From Acrocarpospora corrugata (GTDB taxonomy: Bacteria > Actinomycetota > Actinomycetes > Streptosporangiales > Streptosporangiaceae), in contig NZ_BLAD01000060.1 in assembly GCF_009687845.1 (NCBI RefSeq), positions 53,577-117,576 on the forward strand: DNA of 64,000 bases. Reading direction: 5' to 3'. Shown here piece after piece: positions 9,656 to 16,793 of this stretch; positions within the stretch are counted from its first letter, which is position 1; each line of letters begins with the position of its first letter. Position numbers and translations under genes: made by a program. The notes under the pieces are model-generated. The model was not told the origin of the DNA, searched no databases, and saw nothing but the letters and a program-made list of their open reading frames with translations.

Positions 9656-9698
9656 CCCAATTATAAGTGGACCTATAATAGGTCCACTTATAATTGGG
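9656..9698. repeat. 43-nt AT-rich perfect inverted repeat
   Basis: Two perfect 19-nt arms (left arm starts CCCAATTATAAG, right arm ends CTTATAATTGGG) flank the 5-nt loop ATAAT. It lies between two convergent genes and abuts the stop codon of the leftward gene (stop 9699-9701). Its AT content is far above the surroundings. It could be a second bidirectional terminator, a strong operator or the footprint of a small mobile element. Confidence 0.8.
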
Positions 9699-10922
9699 TC
9701 AGCCGGTGATGGATGAGGTGTCGAGGAGCCAGTACTTCTCGGGGACGGCGAAGAGGGCGTCTACGCCCTGGTGGGTCAGGGCGAAGTCGGCGGCGGAGCG
9801 GACCAGGTTGCGTTTGGATTCGCTTTTGGGGGCGGTGGTGGCCTTGTCGGAGGTGGCCCAGTAGACGAGGGGGTCGGCCACGCCGGGGTTGACGCCGCCG
9901 GCGCCGAGGACGGGTTCGGTGCCGTACAGGGTCATCAGGGTGGCGGTTAGGCCGGTGTCGAGGTCGTAGACGATGGAGCTGGGGGCTTTGTCGCCGGCGG
10001 GGGAGCCGTGCGGGGGGACGGTCTGGAGGAGGAGGTAGCGCTGGCCGAGGAGGCCGAACGGGAAGACCACCCAGGGCGGGAGCATGGTGCGGCGGGAGCC
10101 GTCGGGGCGCTGGATGAAGACGCGGACCGTGGTGGTGGAGACGATCTGGGTGCCGACGCACCAGCGGAAGCCGCAGTTGACGTCGGCGTCGGCGGGGGCG
10201 CGGACGGTGATGCGCTCGCCGGTGACGAGGTTGAGCAGGCGGCGGTCGTCGCCGATCCAGGGCCAGTCCTTCATCCGCATGCCCTCGGTGTAGCGGACAC
10301 GCTCGACCGTGCCGCCCTTGAGCGGGACGCGGTCGACGCCGCCGTGCGGGAAGGACCAGAACAGGTTCTCGCCGTCGATGACCAGTTTGGGGTCGCGGCC
10401 GACGGTCACGTCGAGGACGGTGGTCAGCAGGACGGCCTTGCCGTCCTTCTCGAGCATGGACCAGATCTCGCCGACCGTGCGGGACTTCTCCTCGACGGTG
10501 CGGTACCAGGCGACCGCGCCGTCCGCGGCGGTGGCCGCGGTGATCTCGTGCTCCTCGCGCCCGCGCCGGTTCGGGATGGCGCCGAGCGGCACGCCCAGGC
10601 CCATCTGGAGGTTGAAGGCGACCAGTCCGGAGTCCTCGCCCGGGTCGCCGACCTCCTCCATGAGCACCCGGGTGGGGTCCATCCGGGCCAGCGGGCGGAG
10701 CGCCCAGTCCCGGAACGACCAGGCCGGGACCTTGACGACGGCGTCCGGCCAGACCTCCCGTACGGACGGGAAGGCGGCCAGCTGCGCCGGAAAGGCGGGC
10801 GTGATCAGCGGCCGCGCCGGACCGGACGCCGAGGGCGGCCGGATCAGCAGCGCGGTCACGCCCGCCACGGTCAGGACCAGAAACCCACCGAACGCGATGT
10901 CACCCCAGGACCTCCGCGCCAC
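9699..10922 (-). CDS. Membrane-anchored protein of unknown function
   Basis: 407 residues, starting at GTG 10922 with GGGGAGG a few bases upstream. Residues 1-27 contain one transmembrane segment (IAFGGFLVLTVAGVTALLI) after a short positive N-terminus, so the rest is probably outside the membrane. The remainder is rich in aromatic and beta-type segments with repeated short motifs (LVIDGENLFWSFP, SIVYDLDTG, DPLVYWATS), as in WD40/PQQ-like beta-propellers. I do not recognise a specific family and see no catalytic motif. It converges on the metallopeptidase gene and is divergent from the pseudokinase gene. A sensor or scaffold role is possible but unproven. Confidence 0.75.
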   Translation of the reverse strand: MARRSWGDIAFGGFLVLTVAGVTALLIRPPSASGPARPLITPAFPAQLAAFPSVREVWPDAVVKVPAWSFRDWALRPLARMDPTRVLMEEVGDPGEDSGLVAFNLQMGLGVPLGAIPNRRGREEHEITAATAADGAVAWYRTVEEKSRTVGEIWSMLEKDGKAVLLTTVLDVTVGRDPKLVIDGENLFWSFPHGGVDRVPLKGGTVERVRYTEGMRMKDWPWIGDDRRLLNLVTGERITVRAPADADVNCGFRWCVGTQIVSTTTVRVFIQRPDGSRRTMLPPWVVFPFGLLGQRYLLLQTVPPHGSPAGDKAPSSIVYDLDTGLTATLMTLYGTEPVLGAGGVNPGVADPLVYWATSDKATTAPKSESKRNLVRSAADFALTHQGVDALFAVPEKYWLLDTSSITG

Positions 10923-11070
10923 GGCACCTCCCCAGTTGTTCGCGATCTCATCGTGAAACGCGGGACGCGGTCTGTCGAGAGGCGGGATTTCGGCGGTCTC
11001 GACAGTTGAGGCGCACGTGGCTAACGTCCGTAGATAAGGTGGTTGGACCCCCTATTCAGGGAGGGCCGTC

Positions 11071-12258
11071 ATGGCGGGCCCGGACGGAGCCTGGCACGAG
11101 AACGTCGAGACAGTCGAGGAAGAGGGCGGCGCCGCGAGCGTGGGCGACGGGGTCAAGCTACGCCTGCTGATCAGGGAAGAGGGCGCGACCGGTTTCGCGG
11201 CGGCCCTGCTGGTCCTGAAAGGATCATTGGTCGCGCTGGCCGCGGCCCACCGGGACGGGCGCCCCCAGGGGGAGCTGGCGCCGGAGGGCGTGGTCGTCAC
11301 CCCGGCCGGGGGGATCCGGCTGGACGAGGTGCCGGTGGAGGCCCCCGCCTACCAGGCGCCCGAATTGTGGCGGGGCGCGCCCGCGAGCCCGGCGAGTGAC
11401 ATGTACGCGGCGACCGCGGTCTTCTTCGAGTGCGTCACCGGTGACGCGCCGTTCCACGCCTCCGGGGTGGCGCGGCTGGGCTGGCTGCACCGGACCGCGC
11501 CGCCGCCGGTCGAGCAGGTGCCTGAGGAGCTGCGGCGGCTGGTCGAACGCGGCCTGGCCAAGGCTCCGCAGCACCGGCCCGCTTCGGCGGCGCAGTTCGC
11601 GGCCGAGGTCGAGACGGTCGCGGTGGCCGCGCTAGGACCCGACTGGGAGCGTCTCGGCCGGGTGGCGCTGGCCGCGCTGGCCGCCGCCTACCCGGACGCC
11701 GTCCCCGAGCCGGTACCGCCCCCGGTCGCCCGGCCGAGCCGGGTCAGGATCGCCACACTGGTCGCCCTCACCGCCGCCGCGGTCGTGGTGGTGGCCCTCT
11801 CCGCCGGGGACCGCCCGTCCCGGCAGTCGAACCAGGCCGCGTCCCCGCCCCCGCCGACCCGGGTGACCCTGCTGCCGACCCCCAGTTTCGCGGTCGTCGA
11901 GCCGGTCAGGAACAGCAGGCCGCTGCCGGACCGCGAACCGGCCGTGGCCGCCGAGGAGTCCGGCTCTCCGCGTACGGCCACGCCCACGGGCAGCTCCTCA
12001 CCCAGCCCGACGGCGACGGCGTCGAAGGGGACGGCAGGCAGAGCCACCATTCCCACCACGGCGGCTCCGGCCGAGACCGTCGAACCGGTGACCGTGCCGG
12101 AGAAGGACGCCGCGACGCCGCCTCCGCCGCTCGTGCCGACCAGGGACCCGGTCCTGGACGTCGAGGCGTCGGTCGGGGCGCCGCTGCTCGGCGGCAACGG
12201 CCTGCAAGTGGGCGTGTCCCTGGGCGTGCAGACCGGCCTGCTGGGACTCTCGCTCTAA
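11071..12258 (+). CDS. Membrane-anchored pseudokinase
   Basis: 395 residues resembling a bacterial Ser/Thr kinase that has lost catalysis. There is no glycine-rich loop and no obvious N-lobe Lys. The catalytic loop, normally HRDLKPEN, reads QGELAPEG (about 66-73), so Asp becomes Glu, Lys becomes Ala and Asn becomes Gly; the DFG site reads DEV. The C-lobe is recognisable: YQAPELW replaces the APE motif, followed by SDMYAATAVFFECVTG. One TM helix (about 228-248, IATLVALTAAAVVVVALSAG) leads to a Ser/Thr/Pro-rich outer segment and a short hydrophobic tail. GGGAGG precedes the ATG. TCGACA, 17 nt and TAACGT upstream form a possible promoter. The PPTase gene starts 19 bp after its stop, so the two are probably co-transcribed. 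A ligand-sensing or scaffold role is likely. Confidence 0.75.
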   Translation: MAGPDGAWHENVETVEEEGGAASVGDGVKLRLLIREEGATGFAAALLVLKGSLVALAAAHRDGRPQGELAPEGVVVTPAGGIRLDEVPVEAPAYQAPELWRGAPASPASDMYAATAVFFECVTGDAPFHASGVARLGWLHRTAPPPVEQVPEELRRLVERGLAKAPQHRPASAAQFAAEVETVAVAALGPDWERLGRVALAALAAAYPDAVPEPVPPPVARPSRVRIATLVALTAAAVVVVALSAGDRPSRQSNQAASPPPPTRVTLLPTPSFAVVEPVRNSRPLPDREPAVAAEESGSPRTATPTGSSSPSPTATASKGTAGRATIPTTAAPAETVEPVTVPEKDAATPPPPLVPTRDPVLDVEASVGAPLLGGNGLQVGVSLGVQTGLLGLSL

Positions 12259-12277
12259 ATCCTTGGATGGAGTTCGT

Positions 12278-12904
12278 TTGATCGAGAAGATCCTGCCGTC
12301 CTGGGTGACGAGCGTCGAGGCGTTCGACGACCCGGCGGGGGTCACGCTCTTCCCCGAGGAGGAGCAGTACATCGCGCGCGCGGTCGACAAGCGGCGGCGC
12401 GAGTTCACCACGGCCAGGTACTGCGCCCGGCAGGCCATGGCCCGCTTGGGCGTCCCGCCCGCGGCGATCGTGCCGGGCGAGCGCGGCGCGCCCGGCTGGC
12501 CGCCCGGCGTGGTCGGCGCGATCACCCACTGCGACGGCTACCGCGCGGCGGCGCTCTCGCTGACGGCGGTCACGGTCGGCATCGACGCCGAGCCGAACGC
12601 GCCGCTGCCGGACGGCGTGCTGGACACCATCGCGCTCCCGGCCGAACGGCGGGCGCTGACGGAGCTGGACGGGCCCGCGCACTGGGACCGGCTGCTGTTC
12701 AGCGCCAAGGAGTCGGTCTACAAGGCGTGGTTCCCGCTGGCCCGCCGCTGGCTCGGCTTCGAGGAGGCGGAGATCTCCCTCGACCCTGGCGGCACCTTCG
12801 CGGCGCGTTTCCTGGTGCCGGGGCCGCGCGGCCTGACCGGCTTCGACGGGCGCTGGCTGTGCGAGTCCGGCCTGGTGGTGACCGCGATCACGCTGCCGGA
12901 CTAG
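12278..12904 (+). CDS. 4'-phosphopantetheinyl transferase (Sfp/EntD type)
   Basis: Transfers phosphopantetheine from CoA to the conserved Ser of carrier proteins, turning apo-PCP or apo-ACP into the holo form. The 208-residue product has the family motifs: RYCARQAM, ERGAPGWPPGVVGAITHC, VGIDAE (Mg-binding Asp and Glu) and FSAKESVYKAW. Two TTG starts are possible. TTG 12278 (MIEKILP...) fits the family N-terminus and has GGATGGAG just before it, so it is preferred over 12263. It lies 19 bp after the pseudokinase gene, and its last 17 bp overlap the convergent phosphoesterase gene. The NRPS carrier domain encoded at 3347-6406 is an obvious possible client, but genome-wide clients are equally likely. 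Confidence 0.93.
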   Translation: MIEKILPSWVTSVEAFDDPAGVTLFPEEEQYIARAVDKRRREFTTARYCARQAMARLGVPPAAIVPGERGAPGWPPGVVGAITHCDGYRAAALSLTAVTVGIDAEPNAPLPDGVLDTIALPAERRALTELDGPAHWDRLLFSAKESVYKAWFPLARRWLGFEEAEISLDPGGTFAARFLVPGPRGLTGFDGRWLCESGLVVTAITLPD

Positions 12905-13721
12905 GCAGGATCTGCCGCAGCACCCCGGGCGGGGCGGCGCGCGGCGACCATTCGCGCGGGTAGCCCAGCGACACCTCCTCGAAGCGCACCCCGTCGTACC
13001 AGGTGGTGCGGGGGATGTGCAGGTGGCCGTAGACGACGGCGCGGGCGTTGAAGCGGACGTGCCAGTCGGCGGTGCCCGCGGTGCCGCACCAGATCGCGAA
13101 CTCCGGATAGCGCAGCACGAACGTCGGGTCCCGGACCAGCGGGTAGTGGTTGACCAGCACGGTCGCCGTACCTGGCGGAAGCTCGGCGAGGCGGCGTTCG
13201 GTCTCCTCCAGCCGGGCCGCGCACCACGCGTCGATGGTCGGGTACGGATCCGGGTGCAGCACCACCTCGTCGGTGCACACCACCCCGGCCGCGTGCGCCC
13301 GCCGGAGCGCCTCCTCCTTGGTGTCCACGCCGGGCATCCGGAAGGTGTAGTCGTACAGCAGCAGCATCGGCGCGACGACGACAGGCCCCTCGGGCCCGGT
13401 CCAGGTCGGGTACTGATCCTCCGGCGTCACCACCCCGAGCTCCCGGCAGGACTTCACCAGCCGCTCGTACCGCTCCACGCCGCGCAGCGGGTCGGGATCG
13501 GCGGGATGGGTCCACAGGTCGTGGTTGCCCGGGGCCCACACCACCTTCTCGAACCGGGACGCCAGCAGCCCCAGCGCCCACTCGATGTCGGCGACCTTCT
13601 CCGAGATGTCCCCCGGCACCAGCAGCCAGTCCGACGGCGTCCGGGGCCGGATCCGGTCGACGATCTCGCGGTTCTCCGGGTACCCGATGTGCAGGTCGCT
13701 GAGGGCCAGCAGAAAACTCAT
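12888..13721 (-). CDS. Metallophosphoesterase (calcineurin-like)
   Basis: A 277-residue predicted two-metal phosphoesterase. Motifs in order are SDLHIG (DxH), VPGDIS (GD), APGNHD (GNHD), LVNHYP and YGHLHIP (GHxH), a complete set of metal and catalytic ligands. ATG 13721 gives the usual short N-terminus directly before the first motif; the frame stays open further upstream but that part does not look like the family. The ribosome site is weak. It overlaps the PPTase gene tail-to-tail by 17 bp and follows the terminator of the GH44 gene. The substrate (cyclic nucleotide, phospholipid, nucleic acid or protein) cannot be told from sequence. Confidence 0.88.
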   Translation of the reverse strand: MSFLLALSDLHIGYPENREIVDRIRPRTPSDWLLVPGDISEKVADIEWALGLLASRFEKVVWAPGNHDLWTHPADPDPLRGVERYERLVKSCRELGVVTPEDQYPTWTGPEGPVVVAPMLLLYDYTFRMPGVDTKEEALRRAHAAGVVCTDEVVLHPDPYPTIDAWCAARLEETERRLAELPPGTATVLVNHYPLVRDPTFVLRYPEFAIWCGTAGTADWHVRFNARAVVYGHLHIPRTTWYDGVRFEEVSLGYPREWSPRAAPPGVLRQILPSPAA

Positions 13722-13745
13722 GGTCGCAAGTGTCTCAAGCCGGTC

Positions 13746-13775
13746 GGGCGCGGCGGCAGGGGGGCCGCCGCGCCC
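13746..13775 (-). terminator. Hairpin terminator of the GH44 gene
   Basis: A perfect 12-bp GC stem (GGGCGCGGCGGC / GCCGCCGCGCCC) with a 6-nt loop begins 7 nt past the GH44 stop codon. It separates that gene from the phosphoesterase gene in the same direction. Confidence 0.75.
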
Positions 13776-13782
13776 TGTTCTG

Positions 13783-15891
13783 TCACGGTTCCGTGCCCGC
13801 CACCCTGACACCGTCCACATAGACGGTGACCTTGGGATTGTTCGCGTAGCCGGCGGCCGGGGCGGCCCAGCTGTGGTCGCCGGTCTCGGTGAACGTGCCA
13901 TTGTTCTTGGTCAGGCACAGCTCGATCCGGCCGCTGGACTGGCCGGGGCCGAGCGTCCCGGCGTTGGCGGTGAAGCCGACCTCCAGGTAGGCGTCCGCGC
14001 CCGGGCGAGGCGTGGTCAGCGGCACCACCTTTCTGGTGATCTTGGAGCAGCCGAGCTGGGCCTGCCCGCAGGCGAGGGTGATGGGGGAGCCGCCGTCGCG
14101 GGTGAACCAGTAGCGCATCGTCACCCGGTTGAGCGCGATCGGCTGCGGGCCCGGGTTGGACGCCTGGAAGGCGGGCTTGATCGTTTTGTCCCTGGTGGAG
14201 TTGTCCAGGTTGCGGTAGCGGGCTTCCGCCTTCTGCCGGGGGACCACGAAGAGGGTGATCGAGTCGGCGGGGAAGGTGTGGGTGAGGGTCGAGCCGGTGG
14301 CGGTCTTGGTGAGCGCCTGGTCGGGGGCGTGGGTGATGGCCGTCAGGGCGCCCGCGCCGTACCGGTAGACCTGGGCGGTCGGGGCGAAGCGGCCGGTGAC
14401 GTCGACGGCGCTGGTCAGGTCGGTGCCGCTCTTGTTGACGACCATCATGGTGAGCGCGCCGTCGGCGGCCCGCTCGGCGCCGTACACGGAGAGCCGGTCC
14501 TGGTCGGCGCTGGCGGAGCGGACCGAGACGTCGCCGAACCGGCCGCCCGCGCCGTCGTAGTTCAGGTACATCCGGAACGCGTACGCGCCGGGCTGGGCCG
14601 ACGACGGCGGGGACCACAGCGTGGCCAGGTCGAGGCCCTCGCGGCCGAAGATGCCGAAGATGTCGGCCTGGGTGAGCGCGCCGTTGACGTGGTCGAGCGC
14701 GCCCCAGTTGTACTCGGTGATCGCGGTGCCGGTGCCGGGGTAGTTGGCGGCGACCAGCTCCTTCATCCGGGGGATGAGCCGCACCTGGGCGCCGATCCAG
14801 CTCTCGTCGGTGTACGCCGGATCCCACAGCGCGCGGGTGGAGCGCAGCCGCAGCGCGTTCACGGCCGGGTCACCGCCGCCGCCGAAGGCGACCCCGCCCG
14901 CCTGCGGGTAGAAGTGCATGTCGAAGTAGTCGAGCACCCGGACGCCGTGCTGGTCCTGGTAGTTCTTCATCTGCTGCAGGTACCAGGTGGTGAAGGGCAG
15001 GCCGCCGCGCGCGGGCCGGTCCGGCGGGTCGCCCCAGCAGCCGGTCCTGGCGCAGGTCTCCTGGTCCAGGCCGGAGTAGTCCCACGAGGTCCAGCCCCAG
15101 CCGACCGGGCCGAGCGTCTTCGCGCCGGGGTCGGCCGCCTTGACGGCCGCGCCGATCAGGTAGGCCCGGTCGCGCAGTTCGGCCGAACTCGCGCCGACGG
15201 GGTGCACGTCCCGGTGGGTGCTGTGCCAGATGTCCGGCTCGTTGTCCAGGTTGTAGAACTTCACCCCGCCCTGGGCGGCGGTGCCGTACTTGCCGGTGAG
15301 ATGGCCGAGCCAGTCCGTGATGTACGCGGCGCCCACCTCGACGCTGGTGTCGTGCGGGTCGTTGCCGGTGATCGGCGTGCCGTCGGGGCGTACGCCGTTG
15401 CCGCAGTCGGGACGCCACTCGTCGGTGCGCTGCTGCGGGCCGTACTTGGCGACCGAGAAGCCGCAGGAGCCGTCGCGGGCCTTCGGCGCCCAGCCGATCA
15501 GCGGCAGGGTGAGGATGGAGGCGGTGCCGGTTCGCCGGTCCTGCTCGACGAACTCGTCGGTGGAGGAGCCGTCCGGCAGCGCGGCCGGGTTCGCGTTCTC
15601 CTCCTCGATGTTCTCGAAGAACCAGTCCGAGGCCCGGTTGGTGGTGTCGTGGCGGAAGTGGTAGCGGGTGGTGGCGTTTCCGCCCCACCGGCGGACCGGC
15701 AGGCCCAGCTCGTCGGCCAGCGCCTCGTCGGTGAAGTTGGTCCCGTAGACGTAGGGACTGATCGGGTGCCGCCCCGCGGTCAGGTCGACCGACAGCCGCG
15801 GACCCTCGGCGGCTACGGCCGCGGCCGGCGTCGCGCTGCCCGCGACTACCAGGGCGGCGACCAGGATGATGGAGGGTAGGTTGCTGCGCAC
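13783..15891 (-). CDS. Secreted GH44 endoglucanase/xyloglucanase with CBM3
   Basis: A secreted plant-polysaccharide hydrolase of about 702 residues. The signal peptide (SNLPSIILVAALVVAGSA, ending AAAVAA) is followed by a glycoside hydrolase family 44 domain. The acid/base Glu lies in YNLDNEPDIWH (E218) and the nucleophile in AITEYNWG (E393). The C-terminal 150 residues (from about ARYRNLDNSTRD, with VTMRYWFTRDG) match a cellulose-binding CBM3. Family members cut cellulose, xyloglucan or mixed beta-1,4-glucans. The start is uncertain: GTG 15891 gives a typical signal peptide, while TTG 15927 adds 12 residues. Upstream on this strand lies GTGAAAGTTACAC, a loose relative of the GAAAnTTTC boxes at the GH115 promoter. 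It fits with the nearby GH115 and acetyl xylan esterase genes. Confidence 0.9.
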   Translation of the reverse strand: MRSNLPSIILVAALVVAGSATPAAAVAAEGPRLSVDLTAGRHPISPYVYGTNFTDEALADELGLPVRRWGGNATTRYHFRHDTTNRASDWFFENIEEENANPAALPDGSSTDEFVEQDRRTGTASILTLPLIGWAPKARDGSCGFSVAKYGPQQRTDEWRPDCGNGVRPDGTPITGNDPHDTSVEVGAAYITDWLGHLTGKYGTAAQGGVKFYNLDNEPDIWHSTHRDVHPVGASSAELRDRAYLIGAAVKAADPGAKTLGPVGWGWTSWDYSGLDQETCARTGCWGDPPDRPARGGLPFTTWYLQQMKNYQDQHGVRVLDYFDMHFYPQAGGVAFGGGGDPAVNALRLRSTRALWDPAYTDESWIGAQVRLIPRMKELVAANYPGTGTAITEYNWGALDHVNGALTQADIFGIFGREGLDLATLWSPPSSAQPGAYAFRMYLNYDGAGGRFGDVSVRSASADQDRLSVYGAERAADGALTMMVVNKSGTDLTSAVDVTGRFAPTAQVYRYGAGALTAITHAPDQALTKTATGSTLTHTFPADSITLFVVPRQKAEARYRNLDNSTRDKTIKPAFQASNPGPQPIALNRVTMRYWFTRDGGSPITLACGQAQLGCSKITRKVVPLTTPRPGADAYLEVGFTANAGTLGPGQSSGRIELCLTKNNGTFTETGDHSWAAPAAGYANNPKVTVYVDGVRVAGTEP

Positions 15892-16064
15892 ACGCGAACA
15901 CGCTACGCAGCCCCGGCCGCCCGACAAGCGCTGTCCCGCCCGGCCGCCAGGACCCGCAGGCCGCGGGTGTAACTTTCACCGCCGCAGTCGGGTCCAGTGA
16001 GGACCCGCTGTCATCCCCCCGTACCGGTTATCGTGTCCAGCATGCCTTCTCAAGTGCGGGCCTG

Positions 16065-16652
16065 ATGCCCAGGAGCACCGCGCTGGAGATCGCCTTCCCG
16101 CCGCGGGCGCTGGTCCTGCTCACCGGCCTGCCCGGCGCGGGCAAGAGCACCCTGCTGAACCAGCTGTACGGCTTGCGCGGCGACGAGACCCACCCGGTCC
16201 TCAGGCACGGCACCCTGGTGATCGACTCCCGCCAGGTCCGGGTCCGCTGGGCCCGGCTGCTCGCCCGCCTGCCCCGCCGGGGCCGCAGCCTGGTCGTGCA
16301 CGTCACCCACCTCTGGCGGATCGCCCGCGCCCTCCCGAACGGGCGCCCCGTGGTCGCCCACTCCCGGGCCGCCTGGCCGCACCTGCTGTACGGCTTCGCC
16401 CTGCTGGCCCGCCTCACCGGCCGCCGGCTGCACGTGGTTCTGCTGGACGTCCCGCCGGAGACCGCCAGGGCCGGCCAGGTCACCCGCGGCCGCGTCGTGC
16501 CCGAGGTGACCTTCGCCCGGCACCGGCGGCGCTGGCAGCGGCTGCTGACCCGGGCCAGGTCAGGCACGCTGCCACCGGCGCACGGGGTGCGCATCCTGGA
16601 CCGGCCTTCGGCCGACCGGCTGCGGCGGATCGTCTTCGAACGTTCCAGCTGA
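16065..16652 (+). CDS. P-loop ATPase/kinase-like protein
   Basis: 195 residues with a clear Walker A motif, LTGLPGAGKSTLLNQL (about 19-34), and a zeta-toxin/gluconate-kinase-like layout: a hydrophobic strand HVVLLDVPPETARAGQ, then an Arg-rich lid region (RHRRRWQRLL). It probably phosphorylates a small molecule or uses ATP otherwise. The substrate is not evident. ATG 16065 overlaps the stop of a 7-codon upstream reading frame (ATG 16042; the junction is TGATG), which may couple translation. No strong ribosome site precedes either. It stands alone between GH44 and GH115 with no clear link to sugar degradation. Confidence 0.72.
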   Translation: MPRSTALEIAFPPRALVLLTGLPGAGKSTLLNQLYGLRGDETHPVLRHGTLVIDSRQVRVRWARLLARLPRRGRSLVVHVTHLWRIARALPNGRPVVAHSRAAWPHLLYGFALLARLTGRRLHVVLLDVPPETARAGQVTRGRVVPEVTFARHRRRWQRLLTRARSGTLPPAHGVRILDRPSADRLRRIVFERSS

Positions 16653-16691
16653 AACTTACATTCGGTGACTCTGCGCACTTACCGTCCGTGG

Positions 16692-16773
16692 TTGACCGGG
16701 TAGGACGCCGGGTCTAACATCCCGGGTTGCGCCGTTGGTGAAAGTTTCGATTGGCTACAGAAACTTTCGATTG
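16692..16773 (+). promoter_or_regulatory. Promoter and paired operator of the GH115 gene
   Basis: TTGACC (16692-16697), 17 nt and TAACAT (16715-16720) form the promoter. Downstream are GAAAGTTTCGATTG (16740-16753) and GAAACTTTCGATTG (16760-16773), a direct repeat exactly 20 bp apart in which each copy also contains a GAAAnTTTC palindrome. This closely matches 1972-2046. From memory, GAAAnTTTC-type palindromes occur in repressor sites of Streptomyces xylanase genes. Confidence 0.7.
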
Positions 16774-16793
16774 ACCGTATCCGGAGGTCGCTC

